Assembly: GCF_034313845.1 (NCBI RefSeq)
Contig: NZ_JAVIWN010000004.1
Direction: 5' to 3' (one strand)
Origin: Actimicrobium sp034313845
GTDB lineage: Bacteria > Pseudomonadota > Gammaproteobacteria > Burkholderiales > Burkholderiaceae_D
DNA length: 64,000 nucleotides
Made by a program: the position numbers and the translations under genes. The notes beneath the pieces were generated by a model that was not told the DNA's origin, searched no databases, and was given only the letters and a program-made list of their open reading frames with translations. This document shows, one piece after another, positions 45,460 through 53,708 of this stretch (positions are counted from its first letter, which is position 1; each line of letters opens with the position of its first letter).

Positions 45460-45840
45460 GGGCGCATGTCTGAGCGAAGCGAGTTTGCGACCCTCCCCTT
45501 GACTGGCTACCGTTTTTGGGAACCCGAAGGGCAGCAGTCTCGCGGTCGCCTTTTTCTTGGTTACTTCTTTTTGGCGAAGCAAAAAGAAGTGACCGGCTGC
45601 CGGGCCGCCCCCGGCTAGGTTATGACGAAGTGGCAACCACACAAGCAACCCCAGCACGGAAACTGGATGGCAATCGCTCCGAACCCGCAAGCAGGGTCAG
45701 TGTAATTTTCGCGATAAAGCCCGCGAAAAAAACACTGACCCTGGTTGCTACCGATGAGGTTTGCGACCGCAGGAAAATGCCAACCGGAGCAGCGTCATGA
45801 CGAAGCGGATACAAAATCAGTGACCGCCGTCAGCGCATCT
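45460..45840. other. Non-coding region with two large hairpins
   Basis: About 380 bases without a convincing gene. Two hairpins are evident. At 45561-45592 ACTTCTTTTTG pairs perfectly with CAAAAAGAAGT around GCGAAG. At 45693-45742 AGGGTCAGTGT pairs with ACACTGACCCT, and inside it TTTTCGCG pairs with CGCGAAAA around an 8-base loop. The text resembles a repetitive intergenic element of betaproteobacteria (CTTTTTCTTGGTTACTTC style), but I cannot confirm other copies here. Confidence 0.6.
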
Positions 45841-45867
45841 GGTGCAATGCCCTGCGGTTATTGCACC
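45841..45867. repeat. REP-like palindrome, copy 4
   Basis: GGTGCAAT-GCCCTGCGGTT-ATTGCACC, identical in its core to copy 3. It lies 101 bases before the EamA 2 start and just after the hairpin region. Confidence 0.88.
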
Positions 45868-45968
45868 CTGCGAGAGAAGATGTCGATAGCTAATCCACAC
45901 GCATCGCACCGATCAGCTATCCTGCCGCCGTTGCTGTTTTCACCGCCCTCCCCTTTGCCGAGCTATCC

Positions 45969-46853
45969 ATGCGCCCCATCGACCTGATCCGTTTGCTATC
46001 CCTCGCCGCCATCTGGGGCGCATCGTTCCTGTTCATGCGCGTCATCGCGCCGGTACTCGGGCCGCTGTGGACGGCCGAATTGCGCGTCGGCATTGCCGGA
46101 CTGGTGATGCTGGCCTTCATGCTGGCGACCCGACAGGCGATGCGGTTCAAGACAAACTGGCGTCAGTACCTGCTGATAGGCGGCGTCAATTCGGCACTGC
46201 CCGCGGCGCTCTATGCGTATGCCGCGCTGACGCTACCGTCCGGCTATTCGGCCATCGTCAATGCGACCACACCGCTGTGGGGCGCACTGGTCGGCATCGC
46301 TGTGCTGGGCGAGACAATGACGCTGCGCAAGGCCATCGGTCTGCTGATCGGCATCTCCGGTGTGGCGCTGCTGGTGCGACTCGGACCGGTGACGTTCACG
46401 CCGCAAGTGCTGCTGGCCGCATTAGCCTGCGCGCTGGCCGCCATCTGCTATGCCTGCTCGGGCGCGTATTCCAAACTGCGCGCAGCCGGCATCCCGCCCG
46501 GATTGATGGCGACCGGCTCGCAACTCGGTGCCGCGCTGGTACTCATTCCGGTGGTGCCGCTCTCACCGATACGTGGCGAACTGACGCCGCACATTCTGTT
46601 GCTGGTCGTGGTGCTGGCGGTGCTGTGCAGCGCGGTAGCGTACTTCCTGTACTTCCGGCTACTGGCCGATATCGGTCCGACCCGCAGCATGACGGTGACG
46701 TTTCTGATCCCGCTGTTTGCGCTGCTATGGGGCGCGCTGTTCCTCGGTGAAGTCATCAACCAGACCACGCTGGCGGGTTGCGCACTGGTGGTGCTGGCGA
46801 CCTGGCTGGTGACAGCCGGGCACAGCAAATCCGTACCGGGTAAATCGCGGTAA
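45969..46853 (+). CDS. EamA/DMT-family transporter 2
   Basis: A 294-residue polytopic protein of ten segments, clearly paralogous to the EamA protein at 43033. It shares the opening LAAIWGASFLFMRVIAPVLGPL (compare LAALWGCSFIFLRI), the TTPLWGALVGIAVLGE stretch and MTVTFLIPLFALLWGALFLGE. The C-terminus is short and basic. Its substrate is unknown. Its last codons contain the CpxR-type box of the following regulator gene. Confidence 0.92.
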   Translation: MRPIDLIRLLSLAAIWGASFLFMRVIAPVLGPLWTAELRVGIAGLVMLAFMLATRQAMRFKTNWRQYLLIGGVNSALPAALYAYAALTLPSGYSAIVNATTPLWGALVGIAVLGETMTLRKAIGLLIGISGVALLVRLGPVTFTPQVLLAALACALAAICYACSGAYSKLRAAGIPPGLMATGSQLGAALVLIPVVPLSPIRGELTPHILLLVVVLAVLCSAVAYFLYFRLLADIGPTRSMTVTFLIPLFALLWGALFLGEVINQTTLAGCALVVLATWLVTAGHSKSVPGKSR

Positions 46854-46854
46854 A
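46840..46854 (+). promoter_or_regulatory. CpxR-type box upstream of cpxR
   Basis: GTAAA-TCGCG-GTAAA matches the CpxR consensus exactly. It overlaps the stop codon of the EamA 2 gene and lies 64 bases before the cpxR ATG at 46919, which suggests autoregulation. The extended core GGTAAA-N4-GGTAAA is shared with the sites at 30256 and 48950 read on the opposite strand. Confidence 0.68.
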
Positions 46855-46918
46855 GATGCGGCCTCGCCGCAGACGGTTTCCGGTACAGTTGCGCCAACCT
46901 CCACCGTCGCGACTCCTG

Positions 46919-47596
46919 ATGAACCACTTGCTACTGATCGATGACGACGTCGAACTGGCCGACTTGCTGCGCGACCACCTGACGCAGGATGGCTTCGTCG
47001 TCCAGGTCGCGCACAACGGCGACGACGGCATCCGGTTAGCGTGTTCGGGCCAGTTCCAGCTGGCTGTGCTGGACGTGATGATGCCGCACCTGGGCGGACT
47101 CGACGTACTGCGTCGCCTGCGTCAGACCAGCCAGTTGCCGGTGCTGATGCTCACGGCGCGCGGCGATGATAGCGACCGCATCCTCGGGCTGGAACTGGGG
47201 GCCGACGATTACGTACCGAAACCCTGTTCGCCGCGTGAACTGAGCGCGCGCGTGCGCGCCATCCTGCGCCGCAGTCAGGGACCGGCCAGTGCCGCGCTGC
47301 CACTGGTATCGGGGACGCTGCGGCTGTGGTCGTCGCAGCGCCGGGTCGAAGTCGGCGACCAGCCACTGGGATTGACCAGCACCGAATTCAGTCTGCTCGA
47401 AGTCTTGTTGCGCCATGCCGGCAGCACCGTCAGCAAGGACGCGCTGTCAGAACAGGCACTGGGCCGACCGCTGGCGCGCTTCGACCGCAATATCGACGTG
47501 CACTTGTCGAGCATGCGCCAGAAGCTGGCCAGGGCCGGCTCCGGCGTGACGATCCAGACCGTATTCCGGCAGGGTTACCAGCTAATCAGGGAGTAA
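46919..47596 (+). CDS. cpxR: CpxR-like response regulator
   Basis: A 225-residue OmpR-family regulator that most resembles CpxR. Receiver: IDDDVELADLLRDHL, phosphoacceptor Asp51 (AVLDVMMPHLGG), MLTARGDDSDRILGLELGADDYVPKP. DNA-binding domain: LGLTSTEFSLLEVLLRHAG, then the CpxR hallmark ALGRPLARFDRNIDVHLSSM, comparable to the E. coli sequence with RLTPFDRAIDMHI (recalled, not aligned here). The ATG at 46919 is preferred over the longer frame. It is 9 bases upstream of the kinase gene. Confidence 0.9.
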   Translation: MNHLLLIDDDVELADLLRDHLTQDGFVVQVAHNGDDGIRLACSGQFQLAVLDVMMPHLGGLDVLRRLRQTSQLPVLMLTARGDDSDRILGLELGADDYVPKPCSPRELSARVRAILRRSQGPASAALPLVSGTLRLWSSQRRVEVGDQPLGLTSTEFSLLEVLLRHAGSTVSKDALSEQALGRPLARFDRNIDVHLSSMRQKLARAGSGVTIQTVFRQGYQLIRE

Positions 47597-47605
47597 CGAA
47601 AAACC

Positions 47606-48925
47606 ATGGGCAAGCTGTTCGGCAAATTTTTCTTTTTCATCCTGCTGGCGCAACTGACCGCGGCACTCGGCATCGGCGGCGCGGTCTGGCTGAGTCATCA
47701 CCAACGTGATGCCGCCAACCTGTCCGACCAAAGTCCGCCCGCCGCGTTCAGCCTTGAAGCCGCCGCCGCCGTGCTGCACTTCGGCGGCACCGGGGCACTG
47801 CAGCAGTTGGCCAGCCACATGGGGCCCCATCCCGTGTATTCGGTGGATGCAGCCGGTGTCGACGTGGCAGGACGAACCGTTCCGCCAGCCTTGCTCAAGA
47901 GTGCATACGCCCGTCTGCGCGACGCCCCGGCGGGAACCGGTGCGCGCGATGTTGTCGCGCCCGACGGCCAGCACTATGTGATGTTCGCCGCTGCCCATGC
48001 CCGCCATGGCGAAGCCGGACCGGCGCGTGAGGAAGGCTTGCGCGCGCTGTCGCTGCTGCTGGCCGCGACATTGGCCAGCCTGCTGTTCGCGGCGCTGCTG
48101 GCACGCTACTTCTTCCGGCCGATCCGCTTGTTGCGCGACGCCTTTGGTGCGGCGGCAGCCGGCGACTTGCAACCACGATTACAGCAGACCATGGGGCGGC
48201 GGCGCGATGCGCTGGCCGATCTCGGTGGAGATTTCGATCGTATGGCGCAGCGACTGCGCACGCTGATGGATGGCCAGCGCCGCTTGCTGCACCATGTGTC
48301 GCATGAGTTGCGTTCACCGCTGGCGCGTCAGCAAATCGCCATCGGGCTGGCGCGCCAGCAACCCGAGCGCATCGTGGCACTGCTCGCACGTATCGAGCGA
48401 GATGGCCAGCGCATGGACCAATTGATCGGCGCGGTACTGGCGCTGTCGCGGCTGGAGTCCGGCATCGATACCGCCGGCCACGACGATGTGCCACTCGACG
48501 CGATGCTGGCCGACATCGTCACCGATGCCGGCTTCGAGGGTGCGCCCGAGCACAAGCAGGTCGTACTGATCGCAGCGGCCAGGGTGACGATACGTGGCAA
48601 TCCCGCATTGCTGCACAGCGCATTCGAAAACATTGTGCGCAATGCAATCAAGCACAATCTACCGGGTGGCATGGTCGGTGTGCATGTTACGACCAGCGCG
48701 ACGCAGGTCCGGGTGACCGTGTGCGATAACGGTCCCGGCGTGCCGGAAGACGACCTGGCGGCGATCTTCGAACCGTTCTATCGCAGCGGCGAGCGTAGCG
48801 TCGAAGGTCACGGACTGGGCCTGGCGATCGCGCGGCAAGTCATCGACGCGCATGACGGCAGCATCGTCGCGGACAACCGGACCGAGGGCGGTCTGCGGGT
48901 AACAATCTGTCTTCCACTGGCTTGA
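47606..48925 (+). CDS. cpxA: CpxA-like histidine kinase
   Basis: A 439-residue bitopic sensor kinase. TM1 lies at about residues 8-29, the small periplasmic domain at about 30-145, TM2 at about 150-172 (LSLLLAATLASLLFAALLA), then HAMP (YFFRPIRLLRDAFGAAAAGD). HisKA has HHVSHELRSPLARQQIAIGL, and the HATPase has ENIVRNAIKHNLPGG, VCDNGPGVPEDDLAAIFEPFY and GHGLGLAIARQV. It senses envelope misfolding or surface attachment in E. coli; the signal here is unknown. Separation from cpxR is 9 bases, a normal operon layout. Confidence 0.9.
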   Translation: MGKLFGKFFFFILLAQLTAALGIGGAVWLSHHQRDAANLSDQSPPAAFSLEAAAAVLHFGGTGALQQLASHMGPHPVYSVDAAGVDVAGRTVPPALLKSAYARLRDAPAGTGARDVVAPDGQHYVMFAAAHARHGEAGPAREEGLRALSLLLAATLASLLFAALLARYFFRPIRLLRDAFGAAAAGDLQPRLQQTMGRRRDALADLGGDFDRMAQRLRTLMDGQRRLLHHVSHELRSPLARQQIAIGLARQQPERIVALLARIERDGQRMDQLIGAVLALSRLESGIDTAGHDDVPLDAMLADIVTDAGFEGAPEHKQVVLIAAARVTIRGNPALLHSAFENIVRNAIKHNLPGGMVGVHVTTSATQVRVTVCDNGPGVPEDDLAAIFEPFYRSGERSVEGHGLGLAIARQVIDAHDGSIVADNRTEGGLRVTICLPLA

Positions 48926-48949
48926 ACCAACCAGTTCCATACGGCAATC

Positions 48950-48964
48950 TTTACCTGGATTTAC
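48950..48964 (+). promoter_or_regulatory. CpxR-type box upstream of the Ser/Gly-rich protein gene
   Basis: TTTAC-CTGGA-TTTAC, the reverse of GTAAA-N5-GTAAA, 67 bases before the start at 49032. The immediate context CTTTACC-N4-TTTACCTGA is the same as at 30255-30273, seven and nine bases matching on the two arms. Confidence 0.65.
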
Positions 48965-49031
48965 CTGAAACAAACACCGCGAGTGCAGTACGCCGGCAGA
49001 TAATTCCGGGACACCGACTTCAGGAGCCAGC

Positions 49032-49769
49032 ATGTCCGTCTCGACCCTCACCAGCAGTACCGCCGTCACCGCTGCCAGCCCGATTAGCTACGGCCACAAA
49101 ACCCGGCGCACGCCTTCCTCTGACGACGGCGGCGGCACCGGTGCCGGCAGCGGCAACAATCTGCTCGACGCCATCACGAAGGCACTGGCCTCGCTGGGCG
49201 TAACCAACAATGCGGCAACTACTGCCACCACGTCGACCAGCAACAGCACTGGCACCGCAACCACCGGCAGCGTAGCCGGCACCACCGCCGCTGGCAGTGC
49301 CTCCGGTACCACCGCCGCCAGCAACGATCCGGCTCAGGCACTGGGCACTTTTTTTCAAAGCTTGCTGACCGCATTGCATGCCCAGGGTGGCGGCAAAGGT
49401 GGCGGAAGTGGCGGAGCACGATCGGACGGCGATGGTGACGATGCAGGCCGCACTACTGCAGCAACATCCGCCACCTCGGGCAGCGCGGGTGCCAAGGCAT
49501 TCCGGGGCGGCACGGGCATGTCAGCCGACTTGCAGTCGCTAATCCAGCAACTCGATAGCGCCAGCAGCGCCACCAATGCCACGAGCGCCACCAGTGGCAG
49601 CAGCGCTACCGACAGCGCCACCAGCAGCCTCGACAGCAGCTTCAAGAATCTGCTCAGCGCACTCGGCGACAGCACCAACAAGACGACGCTGGGTCAGTTT
49701 CTGCAGGCGCTGTCGAGCCAGTCGCAAGGTAGCGGTTCGACCGGTAACGTGGTCAATACCCAGGCCTGA
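49032..49769 (+). CDS. Ser/Thr/Gly/Ala-rich low-complexity protein (unknown function)
   Basis: I do not recognise this 245-residue protein. It has no signal peptide, no membrane segment and no cysteine. Runs of Ser, Thr, Gly and Ala are interrupted by short amphipathic blocks: NNLLDAITKALASLG (about 48-62), LGTFFQSLLTALHAQGGGKG, LQSLIQQLDSA, FKNLLSALGD and LGQFLQALSSQ. That pattern is reminiscent of harpin-like or secreted amphipathic proteins, but the resemblance is only visual. It follows the CpxRA genes and a CpxR-type box, so it may be envelope-stress induced. Its last 17 bases overlap pabBC on the other strand. Confidence 0.65.
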   Translation: MSVSTLTSSTAVTAASPISYGHKTRRTPSSDDGGGTGAGSGNNLLDAITKALASLGVTNNAATTATTSTSNSTGTATTGSVAGTTAAGSASGTTAASNDPAQALGTFFQSLLTALHAQGGGKGGGSGGARSDGDGDDAGRTTAATSATSGSAGAKAFRGGTGMSADLQSLIQQLDSASSATNATSATSGSSATDSATSSLDSSFKNLLSALGDSTNKTTLGQFLQALSSQSQGSGSTGNVVNTQA

Positions 49770-51591
49770 CCGACGTCTCTGACAGCGCCGCAGCAAGCAC
49801 CCCGCGCAACGCATTGCACAGCACCAGTCGCTCGGCTTGCCGCAGGTCGGCCAGCGTCAGCGTGCGTTCGCTGGCGGCCCAGTGCGGATCAGCCAGCAAG
49901 TGGGCGCGCATCACGCCGGGCAGCACGCCGGCTGACAGCGGCGGCGTGAACCACTGGCCGTCGATTTGCGCGAATACATTGCTGCGCGCGCCCTCGGTGA
50001 CTTCACCGCGCTCGTTACAGAACAACATGTCGAACGCACCTTGCGCTTCGGCCGTGCGCCAGGCCGCGTCGTACAGTGCGCGCTGCGTGGTTTTATGACG
50101 CAGAAACAGATCGGCTGAGGCAGTCGGCTGCGGTGCCAGCAACAGCTGCACCACGTCCGGCCATGGCTGCAGCACGCCGCTCTGGACGTGGCACTCACCG
50201 AGCCGGTTCAACTCCAGACGCAAGCGTCGCAGCGCGTTGTCGGGCAATGCCGCGCAAGCATCCATGACCGCAGCACGCAAGACGAACGCATCGCAGACAA
50301 AGCCAAAATAAGCGGCCGAGGTGGTCAGTCTGTGCAGGTGCCGTTCCAGCAAGGCACATCCGCCATCGCGCGTGACGGCCATCGTTTCAAAGAGCGCAAA
50401 CTCGTTCGGCATGGCGGTCAGAAAACGCGCCTTCAATACGCATTCGGCCTGCTCATCTGCGGCTACGCTGTCGTGGACGATGCCGGCACCGATCCCCATT
50501 TCGCCGCGCCGCACACCGCCCGCATCAGGCGCTTGCAGCACCAGCGTACGGATCGGCACCGACAGGCAGAAGTTGCCCACTTCCGGCCCGTGCGCCGCAT
50601 CGAACCAGCCAATCGCACCGGTATAAATGCCACGTGCATCGGCTTCCAGTTCGCGGATGATCTGCATCGTGCGCAACTTCGGCGCACCGGTGATCGAGCC
50701 ACACGGATAGATCGCGTCGACCACTTGCGCGAGCGTCGCTGCGGGATGCAAGCGGGCAGTCACGGTCGAGGTCATTTGCAGCACGTCGGAAAAGCGCGTG
50801 ACCTCGAACAGCTGCGGCACGGCGACGGAGCCGAGCGTGGCGATGCGGCCGAGGTCGTTGCGCAGCAGGTCGACGATCATCAGGTTTTCGGCGCGGTTCT
50901 TGGGATCGGCGGCCAGTCGTGTGGCACTGGCGGCATCCTGCACCGGGTCACCGGTAGCCGCTGCCGTGCCCTTCATCGGCTGCGCCAGCAAAGCACCATC
51001 GACATGGCGGACGAACAGTTCGGGCGACAGCGACAGCACGGCCGTGCCATCGGGCAGCGCGACCAGTGCGCCATAAGGCACCGGCTGACGGGCACGCAGA
51101 CGCAAGTAGAGCGCGGCGAGCGTGCCGAAGGTATCGAAGCGCACGCGGTACGTGTAGTTGACCTGATAGGTATCGCCGGCGGCAATGTAATCGCGGATAC
51201 GTCCGATATGTTGGGCGAAGGTCGCGCCATCGATGCTGTCGCGCAGACCTGCGATGCCGGCCGGTGCCGCGCCGGCATGGGCCTGCAACCAGTCGTGCGC
51301 GGCAGCGGCGGACAACTGCTGGCAATGCGCGAACAGCAGAACTTGCGCCAGCGCGCCGGTGCCAGTGCGCGGTGCCACACCGTGCAGCGCCGCGCCCAGT
51401 TCGTACGTCATCAGCAGTACCGCATGCTGGCCCGGTTGCTGCAAATCGGCCAGCAGCGTCGGCAAGTCGTCAACCGTGTCGCACGACAGCGTGCGCAACC
51501 AGCCGGTGTAGAGGCGCGAGCGCGGCTCGGTCATGCTGGCGCTGCTGTCGTCGAGCAGTGCAAAACAGGCGGCGTGATGGTCAGTCATCAT
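49753..51591 (-). CDS. pabBC: Fused aminodeoxychorismate synthase component I and lyase (PabB-PabC)
   Basis: A 612-residue bifunctional enzyme of folate (p-aminobenzoate) synthesis. The PabB part (about 1-370) has AGDTYQVNYTYRVRFD, LLAQPMKGTAAATGDP, RAENLMIVDLLRNDLGR, PCGSITGAPK and EMGIGAGIVHDS. It is joined to a PabC-type aminotransferase-fold part (about 385-612; NEFALFETMAVTRDGG, the lyase loop VTEGARSNVFAQIDG, LPGVMRAHLL). Both active-site regions look intact, so one chain may convert chorismate plus ammonia to p-aminobenzoate. Its start overlaps the HAD gene stop by 11 bases. Confidence 0.93.
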   Translation of the reverse strand: MMTDHHAACFALLDDSSASMTEPRSRLYTGWLRTLSCDTVDDLPTLLADLQQPGQHAVLLMTYELGAALHGVAPRTGTGALAQVLLFAHCQQLSAAAAHDWLQAHAGAAPAGIAGLRDSIDGATFAQHIGRIRDYIAAGDTYQVNYTYRVRFDTFGTLAALYLRLRARQPVPYGALVALPDGTAVLSLSPELFVRHVDGALLAQPMKGTAAATGDPVQDAASATRLAADPKNRAENLMIVDLLRNDLGRIATLGSVAVPQLFEVTRFSDVLQMTSTVTARLHPAATLAQVVDAIYPCGSITGAPKLRTMQIIRELEADARGIYTGAIGWFDAAHGPEVGNFCLSVPIRTLVLQAPDAGGVRRGEMGIGAGIVHDSVAADEQAECVLKARFLTAMPNEFALFETMAVTRDGGCALLERHLHRLTTSAAYFGFVCDAFVLRAAVMDACAALPDNALRRLRLELNRLGECHVQSGVLQPWPDVVQLLLAPQPTASADLFLRHKTTQRALYDAAWRTAEAQGAFDMLFCNERGEVTEGARSNVFAQIDGQWFTPPLSAGVLPGVMRAHLLADPHWAASERTLTLADLRQAERLVLCNALRGVLAAALSETSVRPGY

Positions 51592-52306
51592 GGTCAGCCA
51601 GGCGCGAACGCAAGCGGTGGAGGTGTCCGGCCAGGTGTTTTACCGAGCGCACCTTGACGTCGACACCGGCCGGACGCTTGACGAAAGTCGACGGTCCGCT
51701 CCGATGGGCAAGCGGCAAATACTGGGTGATCAGGACCGTGCGCAGGCCGAGCACACGGGCTGATTTCAGGTTCATCAGGGTGTCTTCGACCAGCACGCAT
51801 TGGCGTGCATGCACGCCTTCGCGCGCCAGCAATTTGCGCAGCATGGAGCGCGACGGTTTGGGTCGCAACTGGCCGTGCACGCGCATGGATTCGATCGACA
51901 CGTGGCGGGCAAAGTGGCGCTGCAACCCGAGATGACGCATCACGTCCTGCGCGTAGCGTTGCGGCGCATTGGTCAGCAGGATCTTGCGTCCCGGCAGACG
52001 GCGCAGCAATCCGGCCAAACCGCGTTCGGCGCGTATCATCGAGGGCAAGTCCTCGAACAGGTGTGCCTCATGCAGGAAGGTGTCGGCCCGCATCTGGTGA
52101 TGCTTGACCATGCCGAGCAGCGTCGCGCCGTAGCGCTGCCAGTAGGCAATCCGGGCAGCATCGACATCGGCTGCTGCGGCCGGCGCACCGGCATCCGACA
52201 GCACCTGCGCGATCACGCGGTTCATGTTCACATTGATGGCCGGGAAGATCGCATGCGAGGCATCGTGCAAGGTATTGTCGAGGTCGAACAGCCAGGTTAT
52301 TCCCAT
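51581..52306 (-). CDS. HAD-superfamily pyrimidine 5'-nucleotidase
   Basis: A 241-residue HAD hydrolase. Motif I is WLFDLDNTLHDAS, with Asp8 as nucleophile. The motif II region is KILLTNAPQRY, motif III is RPKPSRSMLRKLL, and motif IV is CVLVEDTLMNLKSA. The family dephosphorylates pyrimidine nucleotides (YjjG/SDT1-like). The ATG at 52306 is taken because it is just before the fold; upstream codons would overlap the TraB/GumN gene. It is 21 bases from the divergent TraB/GumN start, leaving no room for two separate promoters in between. Confidence 0.9.
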   Translation of the reverse strand: MGITWLFDLDNTLHDASHAIFPAINVNMNRVIAQVLSDAGAPAAAADVDAARIAYWQRYGATLLGMVKHHQMRADTFLHEAHLFEDLPSMIRAERGLAGLLRRLPGRKILLTNAPQRYAQDVMRHLGLQRHFARHVSIESMRVHGQLRPKPSRSMLRKLLAREGVHARQCVLVEDTLMNLKSARVLGLRTVLITQYLPLAHRSGPSTFVKRPAGVDVKVRSVKHLAGHLHRLRSRLADHDD

Positions 52307-52327
52307 GATTTTTTTCTGAAAGCGTGC

Positions 52328-53239
52328 ATGCGTATTGCCTTGATCGTTATTTCGTTGGTGTTGCTTGGCTGCGGCCACGCGCTGGTGCGGGCGGCGAATG
52401 TTAATCCGGCCACCCCGGCCATTCCCCTGCGCGGCACGCTGTACCGCGCCACGCAGCAGGACCACACCGTATGGCTGTTTGGTACCGTGCATGTCGGACA
52501 AGCATCATTCTATCCGCTCGAACCGATTGTCATGCGCGCCCTTGCAGAGGCCGACCAGCTGGTACTGGAACTCGATCCGACCGACCAGCCTGCGCTGCAA
52601 GCGGCGTTCGCCCGGCACGCAACGCTGGTGCCACCGCAGACCATCGGGCAAGTTCTCTCCACCGAAACGCAACGGCAATTACAGCAAGTGCTCGACCGAC
52701 TCGGCGTGATGCCGTCCGCCGTAGCGGGCATGCAACCGTGGGCCATTGCCAACCTGCTGCTGGCCACGACGCTCGAACGCAGCGGCTATGCGCGTGAACA
52801 GGGCATCGAAACCTATCTGCAACAACACGCCCCCGGCAAACCGGTGGTGGCGCTGGAAAGTGCCGACTACCAGCTTGGACTGTTTGATGAGCTCGATGCC
52901 ACCCAGCAGGAGCAATATTTACTTGAATGCCTTGAATCACTACTTAATGGTAAATCTGCACAACAAGCAGCAACGATGATGGATGCCTGGGGGCGCGCCG
53001 ACGGCGCTGCGCTGCAACGCCTGATCGAAGAAGAGCTGGCCGAATCCACCGTCACGGCACACTTCACCCGACGTGTCTTGCTCGACCAGCGCAATCCGCG
53101 ACTGGCTGCGTCGATTGCGCGACTGGGCCAGCATGGGACAACGCAATTTGTCGCAATCGGTCTGCTGCATCTGACCGGGCCCGACAGCGTGCCAAGTTTG
53201 CTGGCGCGGCGCGGCTACCGGGTTGAAAAAATCTACTGA
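52328..53239 (+). CDS. TraB/GumN family protein
   Basis: A 303-residue exported protein with a signal peptide (MRIALIVISLVLLGCGHALVRA) and the TraB/GumN core. Motifs are HTVWLFGTVHVGQASFYPL, ADQLVLELDPTDQ, EQGIETYLQQHAPGKPVVALES and the C-terminal FVAIGLLHLTGPDSVPSLLARRGYRV. The signal contains a Cys after a GCG context (LLGCG), so it might be lipidated, but no canonical lipobox is clear. TraB relatives are thought to be metalloproteases, with the GT-x-H and GLLH histidines as likely metal ligands. Substrate and role are unknown. Confidence 0.9.
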   Translation: MRIALIVISLVLLGCGHALVRAANVNPATPAIPLRGTLYRATQQDHTVWLFGTVHVGQASFYPLEPIVMRALAEADQLVLELDPTDQPALQAAFARHATLVPPQTIGQVLSTETQRQLQQVLDRLGVMPSAVAGMQPWAIANLLLATTLERSGYAREQGIETYLQQHAPGKPVVALESADYQLGLFDELDATQQEQYLLECLESLLNGKSAQQAATMMDAWGRADGAALQRLIEEELAESTVTAHFTRRVLLDQRNPRLAASIARLGQHGTTQFVAIGLLHLTGPDSVPSLLARRGYRVEKIY

Positions 53240-53363
53240 TGCGTTGTTCTTCGTTGTGGCGCTGGTTGCACGGGGCCGAATCCACGCTGGCACGCTGATA
53301 CCCGGTGCCGTCGGGGGCTGCGGTTAAGATGGCATCACCCTCTTCATTTTTGCGAACAAGCCC

Positions 53364-53708
53364 ATGAAAATCCTCTACCAGGCCGCCAACCTCATCGAAG
53401 CACACATGATCGTGCACCTGCTCGAGCAGCAGCAATTGCACGGACGCGTCGATGGCGAATACCTGCAAGGCGGGATCGGCGAATTGCCGGCGGCAGGCCT
53501 GATCCGGGTGATGGTGGCGGAGCAGGATTTCGAGGCAGCGCAAGAACTGATCAGGCAATGGGATGCGGCCCAACCGGTCTCCGAACAGGCTGCACCGGTC
53601 ATCGCGCCCGCTCCACCGTTGGGCATGCTGGCCGCCGGCTTTGTCGCAGGCGTGCTGTGCACGGTGGCGTGTTACCACTCGGCGTGGCGGGTGGTACTGC
53701 AAGATTGA
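53364..53708 (+). CDS. DUF2007-family protein with C-terminal membrane segment
   Basis: A 114-residue protein with the DUF2007 core (MKILYQAANLIEAHMIVHLLEQQQLHGRV...GELPAAGLIRVMVAEQDFEAAQEL) and a C-terminal hydrophobic segment (PLGMLAAGFVAGVLCTVACY) suggesting a tail anchor. DUF2007 proteins are small putative signal-transducing PII-like or ACT-like folds of unknown function. It is 124 bases after the TraB/GumN gene and may be co-transcribed with the DUF1289 gene. Confidence 0.85.
   Translation: MKILYQAANLIEAHMIVHLLEQQQLHGRVDGEYLQGGIGELPAAGLIRVMVAEQDFEAAQELIRQWDAAQPVSEQAAPVIAPAPPLGMLAAGFVAGVLCTVACYHSAWRVVLQD

Noticed and set aside
50188..51657. Plus-strand frame of 489 codons opposite pabBC
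   Set aside because: Antisense shadow; Gln/Arg/His-rich with no domain, while pabBC motifs are intact.
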